DNA of 64,000 nucleotides, from NCBI RefSeq assembly GCF_002156385.1, contig NZ_MVJM01000002.1, forward strand, positions 124,001-188,000. Reading direction: 5' to 3'. Positions 32,952-42,271 of this stretch are shown in pieces (positions within the stretch are counted from its first letter, which is position 1; each line of letters starts with the position of its first letter). Made by a program: the position numbers and the translations under genes. A model generated the notes under the pieces. It searched no databases. It was not told the DNA's origin and saw nothing but the letters and a program-made list of their open reading frames with translations. The DNA is from Halalkalibacter urbisdiaboli (GTDB taxonomy: Bacteria > Bacillota > Bacilli > Bacillales > Bacillaceae_D).

Positions 32952-34049
32952 ATGAAAAAATTAAATGTAGGCATTATTGGCTGTGGAAACATAAGCTCAA
33001 TTTATATGAAAAATGCTCAAACATTTGAATCATTTGACTTGATTGCTTGCGCTGACTTAGATATTAACCGAGCAAAAGCTCAGGCTGAAGCTCATCATAT
33101 AGCAAAGGCTTACTCTGTGAATGAGTTACTGAACGATCCTGATATTGATTTAATCATTAATTTAACAATACCAAAAGTACATGCTGACGTTTGCATCCAA
33201 GCTCTTGAAGCAGGCAAACATGTTTATACTGAAAAGCCATTAGCGGTCACTCGTGAAGAAGGTCAGAAAATCCTCGACGTAGCAAATGCAAGGCAACTAC
33301 GTGTCGGAAGTGCTCCTGATACTTTTTTAGGGGCTGGTATTCAAACAGCAGTTCAAATAATAGAAAATGGCGAAATTGGGACTCCAATCGGGGCATCTGC
33401 CTTTATGATTTGTCGTGGACATGAGCATTGGCATCCTGATCCTGGCTTTTATTATGATGCGGGCGGTGGACCAATGTTTGACATGGGTCCTTACTATTTA
33501 ACAGCTCTCATTTCCCTCCTCGGTCCCATTAAGCGTATTTCAGGTTCTGCTCGAATTAGTTACCCTGAACGGACAATATCTAGCGAACCGAAGGCGGGTA
33601 CTATAATGAACGTTACTGTTCCGACTCATATTACAGGAACTCTTGATTTTGCTTCAGGTGCAATTGGGAGTCTTACGACGAGCTTTGATGCCTTCGGTGG
33701 CACGAGCCTTCCTCCTATTGAAATTTACGGTAGTGAAGGAACACTACTTGTTCCGGATCCTAATACATTTGGAGGACCCTTAAAGATTAGAAGGAAGGGC
33801 GAAAAAGAATTTATTGACATCCCCCTTACACACGGCTACGAGTTAAATAGTCGTGGAATTGGTGTCGCTGACATGGCGCTTGCTATCCTTAATGGGAACG
33901 AGCATCGTGCAAACAGCTCCCTAGCCTACCATGTTCTTGAAGCGATGCACGGCTTTCATGATGCATCTGATTCAGGAATTTTCTATCAGATGCAAAGCAC
34001 ATGCAAAAAGCCACTGCCACTGCCTTTTACGCTAACTCAAACGAAATAA
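32952..34049 (+). CDS. Gfo/Idh/MocA-family oxidoreductase
   Basis: The 365-residue protein has the Rossmann motif NVGIIGCGNISSIYMKN and catalytic motif TEKPLAVT. It is a close paralog of the protein at 43237-44331, with nearly the same length and many shared blocks (VPDPNTF, GPYYLTALI, FDMGPYYLTAL). AGGAGGAT precedes the ATG, 16 bases after thuA. It is the last gene of the cluster. Confidence 0.9.
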   Translation: MKKLNVGIIGCGNISSIYMKNAQTFESFDLIACADLDINRAKAQAEAHHIAKAYSVNELLNDPDIDLIINLTIPKVHADVCIQALEAGKHVYTEKPLAVTREEGQKILDVANARQLRVGSAPDTFLGAGIQTAVQIIENGEIGTPIGASAFMICRGHEHWHPDPGFYYDAGGGPMFDMGPYYLTALISLLGPIKRISGSARISYPERTISSEPKAGTIMNVTVPTHITGTLDFASGAIGSLTTSFDAFGGTSLPPIEIYGSEGTLLVPDPNTFGGPLKIRRKGEKEFIDIPLTHGYELNSRGIGVADMALAILNGNEHRANSSLAYHVLEAMHGFHDASDSGIFYQMQSTCKKPLPLPFTLTQTK

Positions 34050-34084
34050 AGAAAAGAAGCTCTTACCTACTCAACCAGCCAAAA

Positions 34085-34188
34085 GGGCTGTATCAAAAGC
34101 TTAAAAGCGTGCATAGCAACGGCTCCGTTCACTACGCTCATTGCAGACTGTGCCAAAATGAAAAAAACCTTTTGGCACAGTCTGCATC
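34085..34188 (+). repeat. Hairpin repeat family, copy B (also a terminator)
   Basis: GGGCTGTATCAAAAGC and TTAAAAGCGTGC form the left part; after an inserted short hairpin, the right hairpin has the arms GCAGACTGTGCCAAAA and TTTTGGCACAGTCTGC. The copy lies 36 bases after the Gfo/Idh gene and would end the cluster. Confidence 0.8.
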
Positions 34189-34304
34189 ATTAGACCAGAC
34201 CAACCATCAATATAAATCCAAATATAACTACGATAATCGTATCTATATTGTTCAGACAGCCTCCCGCTAGTTCTTCATTGAACGATTTACTGCAAATACA
34301 TGTA

Positions 34305-34853
34305 TCACTGGCTTTTCTCTAAAAAATTCTTAATCGCCTTGGCACATTCTCTTGCACTGTTATTCGTCGTGTCTATTTCTAGGTCATAGTTTGCATACTG
34401 ATGAACATGGTCCAATTGTAATTTTGCTAATCCCAGCTTCCTGTCCCCTCTTTCTTTTTCTCTGCGCTCTAGCTCCTCAATAGAACAATAAATGCCTACA
34501 AATAATACAGGCTCGTCAGCTAACAGACCCAAACACTCCTCCAACCATTCCTTATCAAGGATGACATGGTCGACAATAATACGATGTTCTAGCATAGCTA
34601 GCGTTTTAATAGTGTGATGAAAGAGCGATACCATCGACGGTCTAATAAAGTGAAAAGCTTCAGTAAGTTGTTTATCTTCATTTTGTTTATTTGGTGTGTA
34701 CCCTTCTGGTAAATAGCTTTCAAGAAATTCTGCTAACTGATCAATCGCGATATACGTATAGGGCTCCTCTAATACAGTTTGAAGCTCCTTTGCAATGCTT
34801 GTTTTACCAGAGCTTGATGTTCCATTTAAGACAATGATCTGTTTTTTCCCCAC
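34305..34853 (-). CDS. Chloramphenicol phosphotransferase-like P-loop protein
   Basis: The 182-residue protein has a Walker A motif NGTSSSGKTSIAKEL, a DxxI-type strand (IIVDHVILDKEWL) and CPT-family features (FVGIYCSIEELERREKERGDRKLGLAKLQ). CPT proteins in Streptomyces phosphorylate chloramphenicol; Bacillus members are annotated only by similarity. The start is GTG at 34853 after AGAGGAAG. A GNAT gene lies upstream, 21 bases away, so they may be one unit. Confidence 0.85.
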   Translation of the reverse strand: MGKKQIIVLNGTSSSGKTSIAKELQTVLEEPYTYIAIDQLAEFLESYLPEGYTPNKQNEDKQLTEAFHFIRPSMVSLFHHTIKTLAMLEHRIIVDHVILDKEWLEECLGLLADEPVLFVGIYCSIEELERREKERGDRKLGLAKLQLDHVHQYANYDLEIDTTNNSARECAKAIKNFLEKSQ

Positions 34854-34874
34854 GCCATTCTTCCTCTCAATATT

Positions 34875-35288
34875 TTAGTGCCTCGGCCTTCTCATACATT
34901 CACTCGTTTTAAATTGAAAAGCCTCATAAAAACCGTGTGCATCCGCTGTTGCTAAAGCGATATTTGTTTTTTGAATATCTGGATGGTCTAGTATACAACC
35001 AATCAACCATTTCCCTAATCCTCTTTGCCGATAGTCTTCATCAATGACAACATCTAACAACCAAGAGAATACCGTTTTATCTGATATGACTCTGGCAAAA
35101 CCAATTTGTCTATCATGATGATATAAACCGAATGCAATCGAATGTTCAATACTCATTTCAATCGTTTCCTTTGAACGCTCTGCTGCCCAATAGGTTAATG
35201 ATAATAACTGATAAACTCTATCAAGATTGATTTTTTGTTGGTTATCACTAATGACAAACTCGCCTTTTGACCACTCCATTCTCTTCAC
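34875..35288 (-). CDS. GNAT acetyltransferase, paralog of 19873-20301
   Basis: The 137-residue protein shares YWA-x-x-RSKE-x-I, QIGFARVI-x-D and LLDVVIDEDYRQRGLGKWLI with the protein at 19873-20301 and has the GNAT acetyl-CoA loop. The two are likely a recent duplication. The ATG is preceded by GAGGTGAAGAG. The acceptor is unknown; antibiotic or peptide targets are possible but not shown. Confidence 0.85.
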   Translation of the reverse strand: MKRMEWSKGEFVISDNQQKINLDRVYQLLSLTYWAAERSKETIEMSIEHSIAFGLYHHDRQIGFARVISDKTVFSWLLDVVIDEDYRQRGLGKWLIGCILDHPDIQKTNIALATADAHGFYEAFQFKTSECMRRPRH

Positions 35289-35490
35289 CTCTATCTTCTC
35301 TATTCTCTATTTCCCTAACTATTCGGTTTATTTTACCATATACTACTATCCGATTATTGTCCCTATTCACAAAAAAACCCATGTGAATTTTTGTTATTTG
35401 TAAAAGGAAAAACGAATAGAGTGTCGAAAATGGAGTTGGATAAATGTTCAACATTGAACTCCTTTAGGATAGTGAAAGGAACGTGATTGT

Positions 35491-35936
35491 ATGAATCATA
35501 AATTTGCATTTACTCAGATTGGCTATGTTTATGTTCCAACAACTGACATTGACACTTCGATTGATTGGTATACAAAGCAATTTAGAATTTATGTTAGTGA
35601 ATAAATTTCAGGACCGCGGTTCCTACTTGGCTGTATTACATCATCCCCATAAACATTCAATTGCCTTATTGTTAGTTGAAACCGAGAATAAACAGCAGTG
35701 TAAAATCATCAGAAATGGGAAGCCCTTTCCGATTATGGCCATTAATTGCCCAGACATTGAGTACACCACACCGGTCTTTAAAAGATAGCGGTGTCGAAGT
35801 TGATGAGTTACATACACTTGGGGACGGTGAAGCAAAGTATTTTTATTTTCGTGATAATGAAGGGAACTTACTAGAAGGAGCATGGTCTATTTGGGACCCC
35901 GTCGATGAAATAAAAGAAGACTTTATGAAACAGTAG
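35491..35936 (+). pseudogene. VOC (glyoxalase/bleomycin resistance) protein, frameshifted
   Basis: The gene starts with ATG at 35491 after GAAAGGA: QIGYVYVPTTDIDTSIDWY. Near 35575-35582 the frame breaks (a one-base change between Q and LEFMLVNKF), and near 35765-35770 it breaks again, after which the C-terminus continues (HRSLKDSGVEVDELH, YFYFRDNEGNLLEG). Pieced together, it is a complete vicinal-oxygen-chelate protein of about 148 residues. Two frameshifts make it a pseudogene unless they are sequencing errors. Confidence 0.8.
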
Positions 35937-36161
35937 ACAACTAGGTAAAAAGTGATACCAAGTAGTTAATTTAAATGTACTTAAGCCACATTCTTTCATT
36001 GCTTCAATGTGGCTTACATAAATGATGTTGGAATTAATAGTATTCGACGGGGTTTAACTATGAAAATGGAGATAATATCGTGTGTTATTTAAAAAAGCTC
36101 CCTTTTCGTAGTTGCACATGCCATGCTTCGAATCACCTATTAGTTCTTAACTCGAAAAGAA

Positions 36162-36287
36162 ATGTATGTAGACCTTTGCGAAGACTACTTCGATAAACAG
36201 AAACAAGTATCCATTGTCCAACACTCTACCCGTCGATTAGAAAACCTTGGTTATACCGCTACAGTAACTGCTCCCGAAGCTTCCTAA
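36162..36287 (+). mobile_element. Possible transposase C-terminal remnant
   Basis: A 41-residue stretch ends at a TAA at 36287. Its residues (EDYFDKQKQVSIVQHSTRRL, ENLGYTATVTAPEAS) recall the C-terminus of Bacillus IS transposases, but the family is uncertain. No start or inverted repeats remain. The surrounding 35937-36420 region (484 bases) has no other gene. Confidence 0.35.
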
Positions 36288-36420
36288 TCCTACGAATAAC
36301 TACGTAAAGTACTAACCCATTAAAAAAACGATTAAAGTGGGTCTTATTTAGAGTTGCCTTTTTTCGAAGTTCAGCTTTTTTAAATTTTCATGGGAGTTGA
36401 ATAACAGAAATCCCTTGCTT

Positions 36421-36718
36421 TTAGTCAAAGTGAAACATATTTTCTACTTCTTCCCTTGCTTTAGGTAAATCTATTCCTTGTTTCCAAATCAAAATATTAT
36501 CTTCTGGGGTTCCATAATACAACGCTCTAATTTCGACTGAAATGTTTAAATATCGAAGTTCTGTAAAGATAGAAGTTAGGTCAAAATCCTTTATTCTTCT
36601 TAATATACATATCCCTCTAAGTCAATTTCTTTAACATCGTTTACGTTGTTCATTAAGAACTCATATTTTTTTCAAACCGATGAGTTAGGGCTTCTTTTTT
36701 ACTTCTTACAAGTGTCAA
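36421..36718 (-). pseudogene. Small conserved protein, frameshifted
   Basis: From TTG at 36718, after AGGAGG, the frame gives LVRSKKEALTHRFEK; it breaks near 36664 and again near 36603, and finishes with TELRYLNISVEIRALYYG and a C-terminal acidic helix (KAREEVENMFHFD). The three parts form one soluble protein of about 90 residues. I do not recognise the family. Two frameshifts mark it as decayed, like the VOC gene next to it. Confidence 0.55.
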
Positions 36719-36799
36719 ATATTTTCCTCCTATCTTAGTCCTTCTTCTAATAACCTGTGTCTTTAGTGCAATGAGCAAAGGATTTACTTCTCGACAACT

Positions 36800-37810
36800 T
36801 TAGTTATTAATTATTTGCTTTCGTTCTTCCATCTGAGGCGGCTCTTCCATCCAACCATTGTTAATCATTATTTTTGCTCCTTTATGAGCATATTCAAAGG
36901 TATCTTTCATAAAAATAACCATTTTTGCTGGTATATCATTTCGTAAACTAAAAGCCGTTCCTAATGAGTTACCACCCAACGCAAAACTACAAAAAAGACT
37001 TATGCAATACATCATCAATTTATCAGAAAATGGAGCCACCGTTGAACGGGTTGCATTGCCCCCCGACGGTTCAGGCGATTGTATACCATTTTGTAGTAAG
37101 GTTTCGCTTAATTCTTTTATAATACTCTTAGCAAGTTCTGCGCCTTCATTAAAGAAGTTTTTTACTTCTCCTTTATTTGCACATTGAGCAAAACCTGTAA
37201 TCATCCGCATTCCAACGAAATTTGTTTCAATTATATGATGAAGATGAGCAACTTCTACCGTATTTAATGTTCGTTTTTCACTAAATGGATTAATGGCGAG
37301 TCCGCCTAAATAGTTTGTATCTTTAACAAACTCAACTGAATTTGGCATTGAAACATAAGGAGGCCGAGCAAGCATCCCTTTTTCAAGCAAATATTGTGTG
37401 CATAGATTGTAATACTTTTGAGTAATGGCAGTAAGTTCATCAAAAATCATTACAATATCTTCTCGATATGCCATCGTTATATTTAATGAATGCAATGCCA
37501 TACTAATTTCTTTTAATAGACGAATAAACATTATGTCGAAACCATTATCATATAATTTCGGCACATCTTTGTTTACATCTTGAGCTGAAAAAGCAACTGG
37601 TATTACAGCACCTTCATTTTGAAAAGTTTCTGTTATTTTACCAACATAAAGGTCAATTTCTCCATATAAATTTGTCATAATATCCTTGGCTTTTTCATCA
37701 TCAGCTTTTTCTATAAAATATTCTAACATTCGTAAAATCATTGTTTTCTGTTGATATGTAAGCCATAACGTACCTAGTTCTGATGACGTAATTGCAGGTT
37801 TTTCCGGCAT
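36800..37810 (-). CDS. DUF3231 family protein
   Basis: The 336-residue protein has two similar helical halves, a layout seen in Bacillus DUF3231 proteins, which often adopt a ferritin-like four-helix fold (SELGTLWLTYQQKTMILRMLEYF and VEVAHLHHIIETNFVGMRMI). Some relatives are spore-coat linked. No clear di-iron EXXH pair is seen. AGGGAGGGA precedes the ATG. It is flanked by gene remnants and stands alone. Confidence 0.78.
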   Translation of the reverse strand: MPEKPAITSSELGTLWLTYQQKTMILRMLEYFIEKADDEKAKDIMTNLYGEIDLYVGKITETFQNEGAVIPVAFSAQDVNKDVPKLYDNGFDIMFIRLLKEISMALHSLNITMAYREDIVMIFDELTAITQKYYNLCTQYLLEKGMLARPPYVSMPNSVEFVKDTNYLGGLAINPFSEKRTLNTVEVAHLHHIIETNFVGMRMITGFAQCANKGEVKNFFNEGAELAKSIIKELSETLLQNGIQSPEPSGGNATRSTVAPFSDKLMMYCISLFCSFALGGNSLGTAFSLRNDIPAKMVIFMKDTFEYAHKGAKIMINNGWMEEPPQMEERKQIINN

Positions 37811-38005
37811 ATAGCATCCCTCCCTAATATTTTCTTATTTTAGGTTGAACATAAAATGCCATAGTAATCCTGAATTTTTTAAGGTATATTATTCCATCCG
37901 TTCATCTTCGTCTAAACTATCCGTTCCTATTATGAGGTCAGTCAGATAAGTAAATATATCTGATTGACGTTTTTCTGTAATTCTAAAAAACGATTAGCTT
38001 TTTTA

Positions 38006-39106
38006 TTATTCAATATTCCACCAAAATGAATCTGAAATGGAGAACGATCCTTTTAATGGGACAGTTTCACCAATTTTAGGAGCGATTATTTGTACTTCCT
38101 CTCTATTTGTCTCTTTTAAAGCTCGTTCAATAGGTTCTGTCCAACCATGATATGCAAGGGTAAATGCTCCCCAATGAATTAACATCATATTCTTCCCGTT
38201 AACATCTAAATGTGCCTGTACAGATTCTTCGGGTGTCATATGAGCCCAAGACCAACGACTATCATATTGGCCACCTTCAATTAAAGTGATATCAAAAGGT
38301 CCGTATTTTTCTCCTATTTCCTTAAAATGTACATCATATCCCCCATCTCCGGTCGTATAAAAACGAATATTTTTTCCTAGGATGACCCAACCTCCCCATA
38401 AGGTTGTATCTCGATTAAAAATCCCTCTTCCAGAGAAATGTTTGGATGGAGTCAATGCAACGGTTAGACCTTGGAACTTAGTTTCATCCCACCAATTGAA
38501 TTCTGTAATTTTTTCTTTTTCCACTCCCCAGCGAATCAAATGAGCACTTACACCATAAGGAACGAAGAAATGACCAACCTTACTCTTGAGCTTTAGTATA
38601 GATGAATAATCCAAATGATCATAATGATCATGTGAAATAAAAACAGCATCAATTTTCGGCATTTCATCAATAATATACAATATGTCTTCACTGTAGCGTT
38701 TGCTTCCTACAAATGAAATTGGAGAAGCAACTGGACCTAGCATTGGGTCTACAAGGATCTTTTTATTATCAATACACAGAAAAAATGCAGAATGCCCAAA
38801 CCATGTTAAACTATCTACTTTACTATTAATTTTTTTCCAATCAATCTCGGAAACTGGAATTTGCCCAGAAGGGGTGCGGTCTTTACTACCTGAAATAGAG
38901 TCTATTAGCATAGAAAAGTATCCTAATACACCTATGTCCGTTTTTGTTGGTACTAGATTTATAAATTTACCATTAACATGATTATCAAATCCTTCATAAA
39001 CCTCTTTCTGCTCTTTACTTGGATTTCCACCGAACACAGGATGGATTGTTAAATATAATAAAGTGATTGTTAAAACTGCAAATAAAAAAATAACTATATA
39101 CAACAT
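38006..39106 (-). CDS. MBL-fold hydrolase, NAPE-PLD-like, membrane anchored
   Basis: The 366-residue protein begins with an uncleaved-looking membrane helix and has a metallo-beta-lactamase domain with the zinc motif FISHDHYDHLD, an upstream LVDP, and later MLIHWGAF. The overall pattern resembles N-acylphosphatidylethanolamine phospholipase D-like proteins (WFGHSAFFL, TPSKHFSGRG, EGGQYDSRW). A lipid phosphodiesterase role is plausible, but the substrate is unknown. I start it at the ATG at 39106 after GAGGGAA; the frame is open 11 codons further. Monocistronic. Confidence 0.85.
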   Translation of the reverse strand: MLYIVIFLFAVLTITLLYLTIHPVFGGNPSKEQKEVYEGFDNHVNGKFINLVPTKTDIGVLGYFSMLIDSISGSKDRTPSGQIPVSEIDWKKINSKVDSLTWFGHSAFFLCIDNKKILVDPMLGPVASPISFVGSKRYSEDILYIIDEMPKIDAVFISHDHYDHLDYSSILKLKSKVGHFFVPYGVSAHLIRWGVEKEKITEFNWWDETKFQGLTVALTPSKHFSGRGIFNRDTTLWGGWVILGKNIRFYTTGDGGYDVHFKEIGEKYGPFDITLIEGGQYDSRWSWAHMTPEESVQAHLDVNGKNMMLIHWGAFTLAYHGWTEPIERALKETNREEVQIIAPKIGETVPLKGSFSISDSFWWNIE

Positions 39107-39329
39107 TTTTCCCTCATAATTCCTCTCTATAGTAAACATTAATTTTACTATCTATGAAACTAATCTATTTTAAAACGTTGTCCTTCTTTGTTAAAAATAT
39201 TTTAATTTTGATTGAATTAGGATTCTTAATTAAGTAAAAGGTATGACTAAACTAACGAGGTTTTTAGTTCCCACTATAACAAGGAGTTCGAATAAATACA
39301 AAGTAAGGTGAAATCTTAAAGTTTATTTA

Positions 39330-39989
39330 TTATCGAATGTACTTGTGCGAGCCGTCACAGTTGGGCTGCTTTTTAGATAGTCCACAAGTGCAATCATTTA
39401 ATCCCTTTCCATTGAGAATTTGCTGCATATATTTTTCAACCCTTGACTCTCGGGTTTTTGATTTTTTTGCATTAGAAAAATAAAGAATGTATGCTCTTTG
39501 TCGTCCCGGCGTCAATGCTTCAAAGGCAGTTTTCAAGGCAGGAATTTCATCGAATTTATTTTGAAGTTCTTCGGGAATTATTATTTCAGTATTCTTTTTT
39601 AAATTCACTTCCAAACCAGCTTTTTCAACTTCGATGGCTTCATAAATATAGGCTTTCAAGATGGTTTCCATTTCAACTATTTCTTGAACACTGGTGAACC
39701 GAATTTGGCGCGCCGCCTGTACATTCTCCGTTTGTTGGATTAGAATCCCTTTTGCATCCTGTAACAATGCACCTTTGTGAAACAGAAGCGCACAATATTC
39801 TTTAAATCCATGTATTAAAACTATGTTTTGTTTCTCAAACGTGTAACAAGGATGCATCCACTTAAATTCTTCGGTCAACTCACAGTCAAGAACGATATTT
39901 CTCAACTTCTCATATTCTTCCTTCCACTCTTTGGCTTTACTTAAATATTCATCAACCATAGGATTCATTCTTTTATTTCTTTTAGTCAT
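39330..39989 (-). CDS. YdeI/DUF1801-type protein with C-terminal CDGSH-like tail
   Basis: The 219-residue protein has a DUF1801 domain (about 15-130, HPCYTFEKQNIVLIHGFKEY), a YdeI-type helical region (LTPGRQRAYILYFSNAKKSKTRESRVEKYM), and a C-terminal Cys/His tail (NDCTCGLSKKQPNCDGSHKY). The tail keeps C-x-C, a later Cys and His, as in CDGSH iron-sulfur sites. YdeI-type proteins have been linked to resistance to cationic peptides, but that link is weak here. AGGGGGAAAT precedes the ATG. Confidence 0.82.
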   Translation of the reverse strand: MTKRNKRMNPMVDEYLSKAKEWKEEYEKLRNIVLDCELTEEFKWMHPCYTFEKQNIVLIHGFKEYCALLFHKGALLQDAKGILIQQTENVQAARQIRFTSVQEIVEMETILKAYIYEAIEVEKAGLEVNLKKNTEIIIPEELQNKFDEIPALKTAFEALTPGRQRAYILYFSNAKKSKTRESRVEKYMQQILNGKGLNDCTCGLSKKQPNCDGSHKYIR

Positions 39990-40198
39990 GCTATTTCCCC
40001 CTATTGTTTTTACAATAAATATCCTAATGTAAATTACCGTATCCCTTTGAAAGTACGGAAACTATTCTAACCGAAGACCGAACAGATGAAATCATTTCCA
40101 ATGAAGTTTAGTTACCTCTTTTCAACTAACCATTTCTTTAAATACAATCTTTCATAATCTCACCTTCATTTTAACATAAATATCCATTTATTTTTCGC

Positions 40199-40436
40199 AT
40201 TCCCTGCAACAAGCTTGTCCAATTGTGGAAGAGCCTAACTGGCGTTGTTATTTTACTTCAAGAGATTTTAGTGTATGGGAGCTTTTTGAAAGAGAATTTA
40301 ACGAATACATATACTAAGACAAGCACAAACGAATGAAGGCAAAATTAAAAAACCTAAGTCCAGTAGAATACCGAACTCAGGTTAGAAGCAACCTAATTTT
40401 TTGTCTAACTTTATTGGGTCAGATCAAAAACCAGAA
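40199..40436 (+). mobile_element. IS3-family transposase 3' remnant
   Basis: On the plus strand a frame reads WELFEREFNEYIY, a stop, then DKHKRMKAKLKNLSPVEYRTQ, matching the C-terminal end of IS3/IS150-type OrfB (YYN-x-KR-x-KAKL-x-GLSPVEYRTQ). The in-frame TAA is where YYN would be. It is followed by TTTTTTGTCTAACTTTATTG, typical of an IS3-type right end. No complete element remains. The rest of the 470-base gap 39990-40459 shows nothing else. Confidence 0.6.
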
Positions 40437-40459
40437 CATAAGGCTTTTAAAGTAATTGT

Positions 40460-41200
40460 TTATTTCATTACATTCGAATAGCTAATTTGAATGCTTTCAA
40501 GTGGTGGACGCTCGCATACGTCTTGTTCAACAATTAACCATGTCGCACCAATTTCTTCGGCAGTCTTGATGACAGCATCAATATCGATGACACCCGTCCC
40601 AACTTCCGCAAAGGTCTTTTCAGGCTCTAGCTTCATGTCTTTTAAATGTACAAGAGGGCAGCGACCACTGTATTTTTTCATATAGTCTGTTGGCGAAAGC
40701 TTTGCATACTCAACCCAATACACGTCACATTCTAGCTTCACTAGTTCCGGATCTGTATTGGCTAATAAGATATCCAATGCATATTCACCATCAAAGATTT
40801 CAAATTCGAAAGCATGGTGATGATAACAAAATTGAAGTCCAGACTGTTTACATGCTTCACCCACCTGATTGAAAAATGCAGCTAGCTTTACGTATTTATC
40901 TTTTGATGTCCAATATTCTTCAGGAATAAACGGACAAATAATCGTATCGATTCCCAATGTCACGTGATAGTGAATGACGTTTTCGAGGTCATTTTCTAAT
41001 TGGTCTAATGGAACGTGGCTTGAAATTGCCTGCAGCTCTAATTTATTTAGAATCTTCTTCATTTCCTCGGCAGAGTGCCCTCCAAAACCAGCAAATTCGA
41101 CCCCTTCATACCCAATTTCTTTTACTTTCTTTAACGTGCCAACAAAGTCTTTTTCTGTTTCATCACGCAACGTATATAGCTGAACACCTAAAGGTAACAT
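40460..41200 (-). CDS. Sugar phosphate isomerase/epimerase (TIM barrel)
   Basis: The 246-residue protein is a xylose-isomerase-like TIM barrel (LPLGVQLYTLRDE, IGYEGVEFAGFGGHSAEEM, FCYHHHAFEFE, KLECDVYWVEYAKLSP, LVHLKDM). The metal ligands typical of the fold (Glu, Asp, His, Glu) appear to be present. Related enzymes act on inositol derivatives or 3-keto sugars. AGGAGGT precedes the ATG. It is the last of four genes read from 44331, 12 bases after the preceding one. Confidence 0.88.
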   Translation of the reverse strand: MLPLGVQLYTLRDETEKDFVGTLKKVKEIGYEGVEFAGFGGHSAEEMKKILNKLELQAISSHVPLDQLENDLENVIHYHVTLGIDTIICPFIPEEYWTSKDKYVKLAAFFNQVGEACKQSGLQFCYHHHAFEFEIFDGEYALDILLANTDPELVKLECDVYWVEYAKLSPTDYMKKYSGRCPLVHLKDMKLEPEKTFAEVGTGVIDIDAVIKTAEEIGATWLIVEQDVCERPPLESIQISYSNVMK

Positions 41201-41212
41201 CGTCTATACCTC

Positions 41213-42241
41213 CTACTTTTTTAATGAAATAAACGTTCTTTTTTCAGCAGATTCCAAAGCAGCTAATACCACTTGTAATGACTTCATTCCTTCTTCACCG
41301 GAAATACAAGGCGGTGTATTCGTAACAATTGAAGTAATAAACTCATCGATTACACCACTTGCTACTTGGCCACCTTCTTCATTTGTGGCGATGGCCCCAA
41401 CTTTATATTGTTCAATCGTTCCATCACGTAATTTCACAATGACTTGAACATCTTCCCGATCCTTAATTTCTAACACGCCATTTTCTGCAAAGATGGTTGT
41501 CGTGTTATCTTCTCCTTTGTAGTACGTCCAGCTCGCTGCCATTGTGCCAATCGCACCACTTTCCATGCGTAAGATACACGTTGCATTATCGTCTACATCA
41601 CCGTGCTTATGTAATGTTTCCACAAAAGCACCGACTTCAACAACCTCTTCATTAAACAGCCAGCGAATTAAGTCTGTTTTATGAACTCCTAAATCACCCA
41701 TTGCCCCTACGATTGCTTTATCCTTTTGGAAGAACCAGCTTTCCTCACCTTGAATACTCCAACCCTCAGGACCGCCATGGCCAAATGTCGTTTTGAACGT
41801 TAAAATCTTGCCTAGTTTTCCCGATTGTAGAATTTCCTTTGCTTTTACGTGTGGCGGCATTAACCGTTGGTTATGACCAATCATTAAGTACACATTGTTT
41901 TTGTTAGCTGCTTCAATCATTGCTTGTGCTTCCTCTACTGACGTTGCCATAGGCTTCTCACACAATACGTGAGCGCCAGCATTTGCGGCGGCAATCGCTA
42001 CCTTTGCATGGTCGGCGTTTTGGGTACAAACACTAACTGCATCAACTGTTTCGTTTGCTAACAGCTCGTTATAATTTGTATAGGCTTTTGCGTTATATTT
42101 TGCAGCGTACTCCTCCGCAAGCTCGAGGTTAAAATCACAAAAAGCAATGAACTCAACCTGTGCATTGTTTGCATACTCTGGAATATGGCGAAACTTTGCA
42201 ATACTTCCACATCCAATAACAGCTACTTTAATCTTTGACAT
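41213..42241 (-). CDS. Gfo/Idh/MocA-family oxidoreductase
   Basis: The 342-residue protein has the Rossmann motif KVAVIGCGSIAKFRHIPEY, the catalytic-Lys motif CEKPMATS and a His-containing GDLGVHKTDLIRWLF. Family members oxidise inositols or hexoses with NAD. I use the ATG at 42241 after AAAGGGGAA; six further codons are open upstream. It is third in the operon. Confidence 0.9.
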   Translation of the reverse strand: MSKIKVAVIGCGSIAKFRHIPEYANNAQVEFIAFCDFNLELAEEYAAKYNAKAYTNYNELLANETVDAVSVCTQNADHAKVAIAAANAGAHVLCEKPMATSVEEAQAMIEAANKNNVYLMIGHNQRLMPPHVKAKEILQSGKLGKILTFKTTFGHGGPEGWSIQGEESWFFQKDKAIVGAMGDLGVHKTDLIRWLFNEEVVEVGAFVETLHKHGDVDDNATCILRMESGAIGTMAASWTYYKGEDNTTTIFAENGVLEIKDREDVQVIVKLRDGTIEQYKVGAIATNEEGGQVASGVIDEFITSIVTNTPPCISGEEGMKSLQVVLAALESAEKRTFISLKK

Positions 42242-42271
42242 TATATATTCCCCTTTCATTTATCTGAAATC

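Noticed and set aside
35491-35936. VOC gene breaks considered as a third UGA recoding case
   Set aside because: The breaks are true frameshifts: the first stop is TAA and the continuation is in another frame, unlike the two selenoprotein candidates.
36421-36718. Split small gene considered as UGA recoding
   Set aside because: The parts lie in different frames, so simple decay explains it.
40199-40317. Open stretch ending in NEYIY considered as a new small gene
   Set aside because: The downstream frame shows the end of an IS3-type transposase, so it is part of a remnant.
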